DNA of 35,724 nucleotides from Anaerolineae bacterium (GTDB lineage Bacteria; Chloroflexota; Anaerolineae; Aggregatilineales; Phototrophicaceae): contig JAJDUC010000129.1 of assembly GCA_022826865.1 (NCBI GenBank), positions 1 to 35,724 on the forward strand, in the 5' to 3' direction. The translations under genes were made by a program, and so were the position numbers. Below, piece by piece: positions 1-8,630 of the stretch; the first letter of the stretch is position 1, and each line of letters starts with the position of its first letter. The notes beneath the pieces are model-generated. The model saw only the letters and a program-made list of their open reading frames with translations, had not been told where the DNA came from and searched no databases.

Positions 1-121
1 CACAGACATACCGGGCTTGGAGGCCAAATTAAGCGCCTCACGTTTCAACTCATCCGGATACTTCATCATCGACTCCTACCTGCCTTCCTCACCTGATTTT
101 ATTGGACAACTTGGCTGTCCA
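1..121 (-). mobile_element. IS3-family insertion sequence, left end and start of orfA (partial)
   Basis: On the minus strand an open frame starts at 69 (tandem ATG codons at 69 and 66) and runs off the window edge. Its 23 codons begin MMKYPDELKREAL and end KPGMSV, which is the typical N-terminus of the IS3/IS911 OrfA helix-turn-helix protein. An AGGAG ribosome site lies at 78-74. Between this frame and the disrupted exonuclease is TGGACA-N7-TGTCCA (103-121), which may be part of the terminal inverted repeat. The exact boundary cannot be fixed because the other end and any target duplication lie outside the window; about 119-123 is the best estimate, where the exonuclease frame loses family resemblance. 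The family assignment rests on the short N-terminus only. Confidence 0.6.
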
Positions 122-604
122 CAAAATCGGGGCAAGTTCAAGCGGCGACAAGAGTTCCATGGCGCACCACACTCCAAAACGGGGAATATGCTCAACATTG
201 CGGCGGTCGCAAATCTCGTCAAGAAACTCAACATCGAAGTCCGCATTCCAACATATCCAGTACTTATTTTCCAAGGTTTTCCTTATGAGGGGATACGCTT
301 CCTCAAAAGTGGGACTGCCGACCAGATCGTCTGGATGAATACGGTTAATATCATAAGCGCTCTTGCCTTCACTATCTTTCTTCAGAAGTTCTTGTGGGCG
401 CTTAGGCATAATCAAGGTTTGCATTCCCACCTCATCGCTAGGCGATCTGGCTGCAATCGAGACAATTTCATGCCTTTTTTTGTTAAGACCCGTCGTTTCA
501 ATGTCAAACACCACGGCATCAGAGCTGCGCATAATCGGCAATGTTTCAACAATGGCTTTTGCATTGGAAAGGCTAATTTCCACGGTGCCTTTGGCTAGTT
601 CCAT
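89..604 (-). pseudogene. DnaQ-like 3'-5' exonuclease, truncated by an insertion sequence
   Basis: This is a DEDD-superfamily exonuclease fragment of 171 residues. The Exo I motif is FDIETTG (Asp34, Glu36) and Exo II is WNADFDVEFL (Asn120, Asp124). The Exo III motif (HxxxxD or YxxxD) expected 30-50 residues later is missing. After about residue 161 the frame enters the left end of the IS element and stops at 89. The start ATG at 604 has a good AGGAGA site 8-10 bases upstream. The gene lies 63 bp downstream of a sulfatase gene on the same strand with no functional link. The intact protein would trim 3' ends of nucleic acid. This version lacks the third metal-binding acidic residue and is probably inactive, although the frame is still translatable. 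Confidence 0.75.
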
Positions 605-667
605 ATTTTGTTCTCCTATTCTTTAGCAAGTGTAAATGATTCGGTGAAGCCATTTTCAGGTTAAGTG

Positions 668-2131
668 TTAGGCCAAACCCAGCCGCTGGTATTGCTCGCT
701 TGGCGCTTCGTTCGCTCGCATCAAGCCCAGCATCTTTTCGACCATTTGCGCCTCCAGGGCCGCATCCTGAATTGGGTTCAATTGCCCAGGATCGCCTTCG
801 AGATCGAAGAGCAAAGTCTCGAATTCGACAGGAGCGCGCAGCGGCGCGCGTTCGGTGGTGATCTTCATCGTTCGGCAGCCCTTGGTGAAGGCGAAGGGCG
901 CCGCCAGTTGGATGTCCTGCAATTCTTCCACCTGGAAGCGATTGCGCATGTGCGTCGTCATCAAGGTGTAGTTGTAGATCGGCTGATTGTCCGCATTCGC
1001 CGAAGCGCGCATGTAAACATGGCGCCCGTCCGTGACGTTGACGTGCCCGCCATGCGCGCCATAGAGCGCCGCTTCCCGCACCGGCGAATCGTCCGCGACA
1101 GTGGCGCGCAGGGGTACGCCCTGCATGTCCTCCGGGCGTTCGACGCCGAAGTATTCGAGCAAGGTCGCTGGCACATCGATATTCTGCACCAAACTCTCGC
1201 GACGCTCCCCCGCCACCTTGGAGCGCGGATCCCAGACGAAGAAGGGGATATTCGCCAGTTCGTTGTACCAGGGCATGCGCGCCTTGCCCCACCAGTCATG
1301 CTCGCCCAAATGGAAGCCATGGTCAGTCGTGACGATAAGGAGCGTATCCTCCCAGAGCTTAAGCTCGTCCATTAAATCCAGCACTGTTCCGAGATAGTGA
1401 TCGCACATGCTCATCAGCGCGGCATATTCGTAACGCATGTGCTGGACTTGCTCCGGCGGCTCGCTGATGCGCTGGTAGGGCGGCCAATCGAAGAGCGGGC
1501 CGTCGTACTCATGCGGATACAGTTCTTTCCAGCCCGGCTGCGTGAAGAAGGGCTCATGCGGATCAAATGTCTCGATTTGCAGATACCAGTTGTCCGCGTC
1601 GGCATTTCGGCGAATGAACTCCAGGCCCTTGGCGAAAGTCTGGGCCTGCGGCATCAGCGCTTCTTCGTTGAGGTATTCGCGGTTGACCTGATCTTGCAGG
1701 CGCGTGCGGAAGCGTCGGTCGGCGCCTTTGCTGGCGACGCCGGCCTCGACAACGCCTTTCCAGGGATCGCCCTCTTGACCGCGCGAGAATTCGTGCGTCG
1801 TAAAACGCGTATGATAGGTGGCGCCGCCATCTTCCCAGTAGTGTTGATGATCGGTGACTTTATGCGAATGCACACCGTTTTCATCGAGGATTTGCGGCAT
1901 CGAGTCGTCGAATGGCTCGAGCGGCCCCCAGCCGCGATGCAAAAAATTGTAACGCCCGGTATGCAATTCGCGCCGCGCCGGCATGCAGGGCATGCTGCCG
2001 ATGTAGGCGTTTTCGAATGTGGCGCTGCGTTCCGCCAGGCGCGCGAAGTTCGGCGTGCGCACCCAATTGCAGCCGTAAGGCTGCATCAAGCGCCGGTTTA
2101 GCGAATCGAACATGACCATGATGGCTTTCAT
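668..2131 (-). CDS. Cys-type sulfatase (alkaline phosphatase superfamily)
   Basis: A 487-residue sulfatase that would hydrolyse sulfate esters. The active-site motif C49-M-P-A-R53 fits C-x-P-x-R, whose cysteine is oxidised to formylglycine by a maturation enzyme. Asp9 in MFDSLN is a likely calcium ligand, and the TTDHGFHLGEHDWWGK stretch in the second half carries the other metal ligands. No signal peptide is evident, so it is either cytoplasmic or exported another way; the substrate is unknown. The ATG at 2131 has GGAGA about 10 bases upstream. It follows the BtrH_N/DUF4872 gene on the same strand after a 169-bp gap holding an imperfect hairpin. It differs in length and motif from the second sulfatase at 29256-30740, so the two probably act on different substrates. 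Confidence 0.92.
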   Translation of the reverse strand: MKAIMVMFDSLNRRLMQPYGCNWVRTPNFARLAERSATFENAYIGSMPCMPARRELHTGRYNFLHRGWGPLEPFDDSMPQILDENGVHSHKVTDHQHYWEDGGATYHTRFTTHEFSRGQEGDPWKGVVEAGVASKGADRRFRTRLQDQVNREYLNEEALMPQAQTFAKGLEFIRRNADADNWYLQIETFDPHEPFFTQPGWKELYPHEYDGPLFDWPPYQRISEPPEQVQHMRYEYAALMSMCDHYLGTVLDLMDELKLWEDTLLIVTTDHGFHLGEHDWWGKARMPWYNELANIPFFVWDPRSKVAGERRESLVQNIDVPATLLEYFGVERPEDMQGVPLRATVADDSPVREAALYGAHGGHVNVTDGRHVYMRASANADNQPIYNYTLMTTHMRNRFQVEELQDIQLAAPFAFTKGCRTMKITTERAPLRAPVEFETLLFDLEGDPGQLNPIQDAALEAQMVEKMLGLMRANEAPSEQYQRLGLA

Positions 2132-2244
2132 AAGTTTTTGTCTCCAGTTTGCGCGAGTTAAGTAAGGGCCGGGCCGGTCATCTAGTCACTGACTGTTCAT
2201 ACAATACTACTTTGACCCGATTGCCCGCAAAGATTTCACGGCAA

Positions 2245-2265
2245 ATGGCGACTGAAAGTCACCAC
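2245..2265. terminator. Imperfect hairpin between the DUF4872 and sulfatase genes
   Basis: TGGCGACT-GAA-AGTCACCA forms an 8-bp stem with one mismatch and a three-base loop. It resembles the GGGCGACT...AGTCGCCC palindromes found elsewhere in the window. No U-tract follows on the minus strand, so it may be a degenerate repeat copy rather than a true terminator. Confidence 0.3.
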
Positions 2266-2300
2266 ATGTTCAATTGGCTGAACCTGCTGGGCCGGGCGCC

Positions 2301-3509
2301 CTAGCCTGAAACAGCATCCTTCAGCGCCAGCACAGCCGCCTCTTCCGCGTCATGGACCTGCAGCGCGCAGCTGCGAATGTTAGCGCGCAGGTCGGCGATT
2401 TCCGCCTCGCTCAGTGGGAAGTCATCGTCCGCCCCGGTTTTCAAGGCTTCCAGACCTTGATTGCAGCTGATGATTTCATCCAGCTTCGCGGCGCCGCTCT
2501 CTATGAAGAGCGCAGTCTTGCGGTCGATGGCTTCGCGCGCTTCGCCCAATAGCGGCGCGCCCGATGGCAGCAGGCTGTTCAGCAAGCCCTTCCAGGCCGC
2601 CGCCGACTCGCGGTATTGCGCCGCGACATCGGTCAACGCGCTCATATCAAGGGCCTGCGCCGCTTCCTCGAGGAAGTCGGCATAGACATCGCGCTCGGCG
2701 CCCATTGTCTTGCCAAAGGCCGGACCCAAAAAGGTGTATGAGCTGATCAGAACGGCCAGCAGCGGTCGACCGCTCGCATATTCACGCGCCCAACTGCCTT
2801 TGCTCGTCTTCTCCAGCATTTCCGCCCAATGCAGCAGCGCGCGCAGGCCGAAATTCTTTGCCGAGCCTTTGGGCGGCTTCTCCGTCATGAGCTGGATGGT
2901 ATTGTCGATGCCGGCCCGGATCGCCGCGGCTAAACTGGCCTCATCGGGCGCGCCGAGCAAGAGCAGGCCATGCCGATCCTTCTTCACGCGGGCGCGCGCC
3001 GCATCAAGCTCGTCCGTGCCAACGGTCAATCCGACGCGGCTGCGATCGGAAATATATGCCTCGCCTGCCTCCGGCTCATAACCGTAAATGACCAGCGGCA
3101 TGGTGTGCCAGTTGGCCTCGTCGTAGGGCAGGGCATTGTAGGGCAGCAAGGCGCCGTCTGGGCTGGCGATCGGCGCGTAGCCCTCTTCCAGCGCGTCGAT
3201 GAGGTTCTGCCGCGCTTTGTTCGCGCTTGCGCTCTTCACCGACTCTCGCGGTATTTTCAGGCGGTCGAAGATTCGCTCCATCGGTTCGAAAGTATTGCGC
3301 GTCAGCAAGTTGACCTGCGGGTCGTAACCTTTGTAATGGAAAGTGAAGTAGCCGAAGGTCGCGCCGCCGCTCACACCGAGGAGCATGGCTTCGCTGAAGG
3401 GCTGGCCCGTGTGCGGGGCTTTGACACCTTGGTAATCAAGCGCATTGCGGATCGAGGCGGTGTCCCAGTAACGGCCTTCAAATTGTATGTAGTTGGGAAG
3501 TGTTGGCAT
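2301..3509 (-). CDS. BtrH N-terminal and DUF4872 domain protein
   Basis: A soluble 402-residue protein. The N-terminal half (about residues 15-155) matches the BtrH_N layout, with a RNALDYQGV segment followed by SEAMLLGVSGGATFGYF and later a VIYGYEPEAGEAYISDRS segment. The C-terminal half (about 170-400) is helical and matches DUF4872. BtrH in butirosin biosynthesis transfers a gamma-glutamyl-type side chain from an acyl carrier, but members in other bacteria are uncharacterised and no antibiotic genes are nearby. The usual Cys near the start of BtrH_N (YHC) is replaced here (YWDTAS), so an acyltransfer role is doubtful. The start has an AAGGGA site about 8-10 bases upstream. It probably belongs with the dehydratase upstream and the sulfatase downstream. 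Confidence 0.75.
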   Translation of the reverse strand: MPTLPNYIQFEGRYWDTASIRNALDYQGVKAPHTGQPFSEAMLLGVSGGATFGYFTFHYKGYDPQVNLLTRNTFEPMERIFDRLKIPRESVKSASANKARQNLIDALEEGYAPIASPDGALLPYNALPYDEANWHTMPLVIYGYEPEAGEAYISDRSRVGLTVGTDELDAARARVKKDRHGLLLLGAPDEASLAAAIRAGIDNTIQLMTEKPPKGSAKNFGLRALLHWAEMLEKTSKGSWAREYASGRPLLAVLISSYTFLGPAFGKTMGAERDVYADFLEEAAQALDMSALTDVAAQYRESAAAWKGLLNSLLPSGAPLLGEAREAIDRKTALFIESGAAKLDEIISCNQGLEALKTGADDDFPLSEAEIADLRANIRSCALQVHDAEEAAVLALKDAVSG

Positions 3510-3676
3510 GAGTTTGGTCCCTTCTTGGTTATTCAGACCGGCCGGCCGGGCGCGGACGGGAGAGCCCGAATTCGCCGCTTAGGCGCCGGGCGGCCCTGTC
3601 CTGTAGCCGCTCAACGCAGTGTACATCTTATTGCGCGCCACCGGCGAAATCTGCGACATACTCGGCGATTAGCCAA

Positions 3677-5404
3677 TCAGACGGCTTCAGCCTGGGCGTC
3701 GCTGGTGGCGACCACGCCGGCCCCCGAGCCGCCGACCAGGACATCGAAATCGACGCCGCGATCGGCCTGCTGCGCATGGTCAAGAAAGATCCGAGTATAG
3801 CCGCGGGCGCTATCGTCCGTCGCGGGCAGCCAGCAGTGGCGACGCCGCGCCAATTCTTCCGGCGGCACATCGAGATGCAGGCGGCGCGCCGGCACATCCA
3901 GCTCGATCATGTCGCCTGTTTGCACCAGGGCCAGCGTCCCGCCCACAGCTGCTTCCGGCGCGATATGCAAGACAACAGCGCCATAAGCCGTGCCGCTCAT
4001 GCGCCCGTCGGATAGCCGCAGCAAATCGCGCAGGCCTCTGTCGAGCAGCTTGCGCGGCAAACTCATGTTGCCCACCTCCGGCATGCCGGGGAATCCCTTG
4101 GGGCCGACATTCTGCAGCACCAGCACCGTGTTCTCGTCAACATCAAGATCGGGGTCGTCAATGCGCGCGAGGAAATCCGTCAGCGATTCGAATACCAGGG
4201 CCGGCCCACGATGCTGCAGCAACTGCGGGGAGGCGGCCGACGGCTTGATCACCGCGCCATCCGGGCAGAGATTGCCGCGGAGCACCGCGATACCGGCCTG
4301 CTCCTGGAAGGGTTCTTCCAGCGGCGCGATGACCTGCCTGTCGTAGCAGACCGCGCCTGCGGTGTTTTCGGCCTGGCTGCGGCCGGTCACCGTGATGGCA
4401 TCCAGGTCGATGATTTCGCCGAGATTCTGCATCACGACTGGCAAGCCACCGGCATAATAGAACTCTTCCATCAGGAAGTCGCCCGAAGGCTTGAGATTGA
4501 CCAGCAGCGGGATTTCAGCGCCCAGGCGGTCGAAGTCGTCGAGGCAGAGATCGACGCCGACGCGGCCGGCTATCGCCAACAAATGCAGAATCACATTGGT
4601 TGAGCCGCCGATGGCGGCGTTGACCACAATCGCGTTCTCGAAAGCGCGCCGCGTCAGTATTTTGGAAGGTTTCAGGTTTTCCTGTGCCATCTCAACAATG
4701 CGATTGCCAGTGTAGTGGCAGTGGCGGCGGCGGCGCGCGTCGGGCGCGGGTATGGCGGCGCCGCCCGGCAGCATCAGACCCAGGGCCTCGACCACACAAG
4801 CCATGCTCGAAGCCGTGCCCATCGTCATGCAATGCCCGTCGCTGCGCGACATGCAAGTTTCCGCTTCGATATAGTCGGCGCTGCTCATGTTGCCGCTGCG
4901 CCACTCTTCGGTGAAACGAAACTTGTCCGTGCCGGCGCCGATATCCCGGCCCTGGAACTTGCCGTTGAGCATGGGACCGCTGGTCACCACGATGCTGGGG
5001 ATGTCGACGCTGCATGCCCCCATGATGGCGGCCGGCGTTGTCTTGTCGCAGCCGACAAGCAAGACCGCCGCATCCAGTGGATTGGCGCGAATGGACTCTT
5101 CGACATCCATGCTGACGAGATTGCGATAAAGCATCGTTGTCGGCCGCATCAAGGTTTCGCCGAGGGACATGACCGGGAATTCCAGGGGAAAACCACCGGC
5201 CTCCAGGACGCCGCGTTTGACATGTTCCGCCAGGATGCGCAGCTGCGCGTTGCAAGGCGTCAATTCGGACCAGGTGTTGCAGATGCCGATGACCGGCCGA
5301 CCATCGAACATTTCCTGTGGCGTACCCTGGTTTTTCATGCGGCTGCGCGCTTTGAAGCCCGCCTGTCCACTACGTAAAAACCAGTCGTGACTGCGCAGGG
5401 GCAT
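3677..5404 (-). CDS. IlvD/Edd family dehydratase, probably L-arabinonate or another sugar-acid dehydratase
   Basis: A 575-residue iron-sulfur dehydratase. Likely cluster and metal ligands are the cysteines in ICNTWSELTPCN, VGCDKTTPA and SDGHCMTMGTASSM. The GPMLNGKFQGRDIGAG and AIPAPDARR stretches resemble the L-arabinonate/D-xylonate dehydratase branch more than IlvD itself. It would convert an aldonate to a 2-keto-3-deoxy acid. The frame could begin at 5500, but ATG at 5404 has a strong GAGGAGAAAG site and starts with MPLRSHDWF, normal for the family. The gene is divergent from the MFS transporter at 5567 and heads the unit with the DUF4872 and sulfatase genes. Substrate choice is inferred from sequence flavour and the araA/araD genes elsewhere in the window; the partner lactonase and keto-deoxy-acid dehydratase are not here. 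Confidence 0.85.
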   Translation of the reverse strand: MPLRSHDWFLRSGQAGFKARSRMKNQGTPQEMFDGRPVIGICNTWSELTPCNAQLRILAEHVKRGVLEAGGFPLEFPVMSLGETLMRPTTMLYRNLVSMDVEESIRANPLDAAVLLVGCDKTTPAAIMGACSVDIPSIVVTSGPMLNGKFQGRDIGAGTDKFRFTEEWRSGNMSSADYIEAETCMSRSDGHCMTMGTASSMACVVEALGLMLPGGAAIPAPDARRRRHCHYTGNRIVEMAQENLKPSKILTRRAFENAIVVNAAIGGSTNVILHLLAIAGRVGVDLCLDDFDRLGAEIPLLVNLKPSGDFLMEEFYYAGGLPVVMQNLGEIIDLDAITVTGRSQAENTAGAVCYDRQVIAPLEEPFQEQAGIAVLRGNLCPDGAVIKPSAASPQLLQHRGPALVFESLTDFLARIDDPDLDVDENTVLVLQNVGPKGFPGMPEVGNMSLPRKLLDRGLRDLLRLSDGRMSGTAYGAVVLHIAPEAAVGGTLALVQTGDMIELDVPARRLHLDVPPEELARRRHCWLPATDDSARGYTRIFLDHAQQADRGVDFDVLVGGSGAGVVATSDAQAEAV

Positions 5405-5440
5405 GCTCTTTCTCCTCGTCGCTTGGGCTAATCCGCGCCG

Positions 5441-5449
5441 AGTATAGCA
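5441..5449 (-). promoter_or_regulatory. Candidate extended -10 promoter for the dehydratase gene
   Basis: TGCTATACT reads on the minus strand 37 bases before the dehydratase ATG. It is an extended -10 (TGn plus TATACT, 5 of 6). No good -35 hexamer lies at 16-18 bases, which is tolerated with an extended -10. Confidence 0.4.
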
Positions 5450-5466
5450 GAACTTGGCCAAGCGTC

Positions 5467-5490
5467 CGCCCGGCGCGCTCCGGCCGGGCG
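5467..5490. repeat. GC-rich inverted repeat between divergent genes
   Basis: CGCCCGG and CCGGGCG arms (7 bp) are separated by 10 bases, midway between the divergent dehydratase and MFS genes and next to both candidate promoters. It could be an operator or simply a hairpin; no regulator gene is adjacent. Confidence 0.3.
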
Positions 5491-5500
5491 AATTTGCCAC

Positions 5501-5529
5501 TTGAGCTTGCGATTCTCTTTACCTATTCT
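5501..5529 (+). promoter_or_regulatory. Candidate sigma-70 promoter for the MFS gene
   Basis: TTGAGC (5501-5506) and TATTCT (5524-5529) match the consensus at 4 of 6 positions each, with exactly 17 bases between them. The expected transcript start is about 30 bases before the MFS ATG. Confidence 0.4.
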
Positions 5530-5566
5530 GGCATCCGTGCTAATCGTGAAACGCTGAACGCGCCAA

Positions 5567-6826
5567 ATGAAACGAAGCTGGAAGCGGCCGTCTATCTATT
5601 ACGGCTGGTATATTGCCCTCGCCCTGTCAATCACCGAAGCCGTCTCTTATGGCGTCATGGTCTATGCCTTCACCGTCATGATCGCGCCGATGGAAGCGGA
5701 TTTGGGCTGGTCCCGCGCGGAGATTTCCGGCGCTTTCTCGCTGTCTCTTTTGCTCACAGGTTTCATCGCCTTCCCGGTCGGTTACTGGCTGGACCGGCAC
5801 GGCTCGCGCTTGCTGATGACCGTCGGTTCCATCGGCGCGACCATCATGGTTCTGCTCTGGTCACAAGTGGATACCTATCCCGAATTCATTGTCGTCATGG
5901 CGCTGATGGGGGTTTGCGGGGCCGCCATACTTTATGAGCCGGCCTTCGTGGTCGTCGCCACCTGGTTCCTGCGCAAGCGCGGCACGGCGATAACGGTCAT
6001 GACTCTCATCGCCGGTTTTTCCAGCACGATATTTATACCGCTGGCTGATGCGCTGCTGGTCGCTTATGGATGGCGGCAGGCGATCTTCATCCTCGGCGTA
6101 TTGCTGGGTCTCATTACTATTCCCTTGCATGCGCTAGTGCTGCGGGGCAAACCGGCGGATATGGGCTTGCAGCCCGACGGCGCCACTGAAGCGGCGGCGA
6201 AACAGAAGCAGCCAGACATTAACCTGCGCGCCGTCTTGCGTTCGCGTTACTTCTGGATACTGACCCTGGCATTTTCATTCTCCACGCTCAGCATCTCAGC
6301 AGTGCGCGTGCATTTTGTACCGCTGCTGATCAGCATGAACATCCATCCGAGCAGCGCCGCGCTCGCCAGCGGCGCCATCGGTTTGATGCAAGTGGCAGGC
6401 CGAGTGATCTTTGTGCCGCTGGAGCGCCGCTTCTCGAGCAAAACAATGGTCATCGCCGTGTTCCTTCTGCTGGCGTCGGCAATGGCGACCATGCTGCTGG
6501 GCAGCGCGGCGCCGCTGATTTTCGTCTTTGTCGCCCTTTTCGGTATGGCCATCGGCGCCCATACGCTCAGTCGGCCCTTGATCGTCGCCGATAGCTATGG
6601 CGCCGCCTTCTTCGGGCGCATCAGCAGTTTGATGGTTGTTTTCCTCACATTGACCGGCACCACCGCGCCCTTCGCCGCCGGGCTCATCTTCGATCTCTTC
6701 GCTTCCTACCGGCCACTGCTCTTCCTGGTAACCGCCTTGAGCTTGCTCGCGGTCGTCTTAACGCTGTTTTTGCCGCAACATCCCTTGGACCCGGGCCAAG
6801 GCCCGATCACGCGCGACACTGACTGA
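5567..6826 (+). CDS. Major facilitator superfamily transporter
   Basis: A 419-residue integral membrane protein with about 12 hydrophobic segments in two groups of six, split by a charged loop near residues 195-210 (ATEAAAKQKQPDINL). The loop after segment 2 reads GYWLDRHGSRLLM, the MFS motif-A region (G-x3-D-R-x-G-x-R). The architecture resembles the monocarboxylate/oxalate-formate-like branch (YYGWYIALALSI start, WSRAEISGAFSLSLL), so a sugar acid or carboxylate is as likely a substrate as a sugar. It is transcribed divergently from the aldonate dehydratase, which would fit an aldonate importer, but that is inference. No clear Shine-Dalgarno precedes the ATG. Confidence 0.9.
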   Translation: MKRSWKRPSIYYGWYIALALSITEAVSYGVMVYAFTVMIAPMEADLGWSRAEISGAFSLSLLLTGFIAFPVGYWLDRHGSRLLMTVGSIGATIMVLLWSQVDTYPEFIVVMALMGVCGAAILYEPAFVVVATWFLRKRGTAITVMTLIAGFSSTIFIPLADALLVAYGWRQAIFILGVLLGLITIPLHALVLRGKPADMGLQPDGATEAAAKQKQPDINLRAVLRSRYFWILTLAFSFSTLSISAVRVHFVPLLISMNIHPSSAALASGAIGLMQVAGRVIFVPLERRFSSKTMVIAVFLLLASAMATMLLGSAAPLIFVFVALFGMAIGAHTLSRPLIVADSYGAAFFGRISSLMVVFLTLTGTTAPFAAGLIFDLFASYRPLLFLVTALSLLAVVLTLFLPQHPLDPGQGPITRDTD

Positions 6827-6829
6827 GTT

Positions 6830-6861
6830 GGCGGCGAATCAGACTTGAGACTGGCGCCGCC
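6830..6861. terminator. Possible bidirectional hairpin between MFS and PfkB genes
   Basis: GGCGGCG and CGCCGCC arms (7 bp) flank an 18-base loop just after the MFS stop and before the converging kinase gene. No T-run is present, so this is weak. Confidence 0.2.
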
Positions 6862-6954
6862 GCTTGATTTCCCAGCATCCGGTCTGAAGCAAAAACGGCG
6901 CAATTTAGAATCGTGGCCGCATGATAAATCCCGGCATAGAGAAGGGCCTGCGAC

Positions 6955-8049
6955 TCATCGACTGTCCCAGCCGGCCGCCAAACGCGCGGCGGTCGCATCC
7001 CAACTGCGGACGCCGCTGGTGGCATCGGCCGCTTCAATATTGCAGGCGGCAACCGCGCAAGCCCAGCGCGCGCAGGCCGCGGGCGCCTGGCTGCGGACGA
7101 GGGCGGCCAACAAACCGGCATAGGCAGCATCGCCGGCGCCGGTTGTGCCGGCAACTTCAACTTGAAACGCGGACTGCCAGGTTCGCGCGCCCGCCCAGAC
7201 TTCCGGACGCTGGCCAAGCGCCTCGAGGAATTGCAGCCGCTCCGTCGCGGATGCGCACTGCAAGTACAGGCCGCGCTCGCCAAGTTTGAAGCCGGCGATG
7301 CCGGCGCCCATCGCCAATATCTCGTCGGCTAAACCGGCCAGGTATTCGGCGCTGACATTTTCTTGGGACCGGTTGCGCCAGCGTTCCAGGTCCCGGCGTC
7401 GCAGCATATACAAGATCTCTTCCAGGCTGGGAACAAAAATGTCGATGAAGGGCAGGCAGCGCTGCAGGATGGCAGGCCAATTCGCCCGCCCACTGGGTTG
7501 ATCCGGCGGCGGCAAAGACAGATCGACCGAGGTGATGGCGCCACAATCCTTGACGGCTTTCAGCAGCGAAAGCAGGCCCGCGCCATCGTCGGCGAACAGG
7601 CGCGGCAGCAGCGTCGGATAACCCAGATGGAAGATTTTGCAGTCGGCGACCAGGTCGAGGTCGATATTGGCCAGGTCATAATCTTCGTAGACGCCGGTGT
7701 AGGTGAGCAGGGTGCGGTCATGATTGCGCGGCTCAATGACAATCGTGTATGGGCTGGCTGCGCCGGGAACTGTCTGTATATGATTGCCGAGGTCGGCGCC
7801 GAAGCCGCGGACATAATCCAGGATTGCGCGCCCGAGCCAGTCGTCGCCGACGGCGGCCAGCAATCCGACTTCGATACCGAGGCGGCTCAGGGCCAGGCCG
7901 GTGTTCGATACGGCGCCGCCGGTCGAATAGGACAGACGTCCAATCTCATACACCTTGCCTTCGTCAATGACCTGATGGGCGCTCAGAGACGACAAACCAG
8001 GCAATATATCCAGAGCGATATGGCCGGCCACGATGATTTCAAAGGACAT
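6955..8049 (-). CDS. PfkB family carbohydrate kinase
   Basis: A 364-residue ribokinase-like kinase. The N-terminal substrate-binding signature STGGAVSNTGLALSRLG lies at about residues 42-58 and the C-terminal anion-hole signature GTTGAGDAAYAGLL at 301-314, with Asp307 as the likely catalytic base. It would phosphorylate a sugar, keto-deoxy sugar acid or nucleoside with ATP; the substrate cannot be told from sequence. The ATG has GGAGGCGGAGG upstream. It is monocistronic, convergent with the MFS gene and 81 bp from the YbaK gene upstream. A 2-keto-3-deoxy-aldonate kinase would suit the dehydratase in the same region, but this is only a suggestion. Confidence 0.88.
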   Translation of the reverse strand: MSFEIIVAGHIALDILPGLSSLSAHQVIDEGKVYEIGRLSYSTGGAVSNTGLALSRLGIEVGLLAAVGDDWLGRAILDYVRGFGADLGNHIQTVPGAASPYTIVIEPRNHDRTLLTYTGVYEDYDLANIDLDLVADCKIFHLGYPTLLPRLFADDGAGLLSLLKAVKDCGAITSVDLSLPPPDQPSGRANWPAILQRCLPFIDIFVPSLEEILYMLRRRDLERWRNRSQENVSAEYLAGLADEILAMGAGIAGFKLGERGLYLQCASATERLQFLEALGQRPEVWAGARTWQSAFQVEVAGTTGAGDAAYAGLLAALVRSQAPAACARWACAVAACNIEAADATSGVRSWDATAARLAAGWDSR

Positions 8050-8130
8050 AATGCCTCCGCCTCCGCTGCTGCCGATAGGGGCTGTGGCGCCAATTTGCTT
8101 TAGACGCGATGCCTGGTTCTAACACGGAAA

Positions 8131-8622
8131 TCAGACGAAGGAAAACTCGCGCGGGCGCGCCAAACGGCGATAATCGGCGGCCTTCATAGCGAGCGAAAAG
8201 CGCCGATCGCCGGCGTTGAAGACGATTCGCGATTCTGCAAACAGCTCGGGCGTGGCATAAACGGGCAGGCCGAAGAAATGGCCGAAGGGCGGCACGCCGC
8301 CCGGCTCTACGCCGCCGGTCAGCTTTGCCACTTCTTCGGCGCTGGCGAAGCGGATATCACGCGCCGAGAAGTAGACCTTGACGGCTTTGCCGTTGAAGCG
8401 GCGATCGGCCGGGAAAACGAGCATCACGAAGAACTTGTTTTTCTTGGACACCTTCACGCGCAGGATGAGGGCCTTGGCGCCTTGCCGCAAGTTGTAACCG
8501 GGACGTGTGGCCGCCGCTTCTTCGCTTGTGCGCACGGGCTCATGCCGGAATGTCTCGTGCCAGCAGCCTTCCGCTTCAAGCAGGTCGGTAATGTCTCGCG
8601 CAATTGGATGCAAATCATCCAT
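8131..8622 (-). CDS. YbaK/ProX-type aminoacyl-tRNA deacylase domain protein
   Basis: A 163-residue single-domain protein of the YbaK/EbsC/ProRS-INS fold. Supporting segments are AKALILRVK near residue 50, VMLVFPADRRFNGKAVK near 66-82, the ARDIRFASAEEVAKLTGGVEPGGVPPFG loop and a final FNAGDRRFSLAMKAADY. Family members hydrolyse mischarged tRNAs in trans. The start lies 8 bases after the stop of the upstream gene with only a weak ribosome site, so translation is probably coupled. It is the last gene of the ABC/UnbV unit. A role in that unit is not obvious and co-location may be incidental. Confidence 0.85.
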   Translation of the reverse strand: MDDLHPIARDITDLLEAEGCWHETFRHEPVRTSEEAAATRPGYNLRQGAKALILRVKVSKKNKFFVMLVFPADRRFNGKAVKVYFSARDIRFASAEEVAKLTGGVEPGGVPPFGHFFGLPVYATPELFAESRIVFNAGDRRFSLAMKAADYRRLARPREFSFV

Positions 8623-8630
8623 CGAAAAAT

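Noticed and set aside
2301..3509. Antibiotic (butirosin-like) biosynthesis from the BtrH-like gene
   Set aside because: No other aminoglycoside or carrier-protein genes are present and the usual Cys is not conserved.
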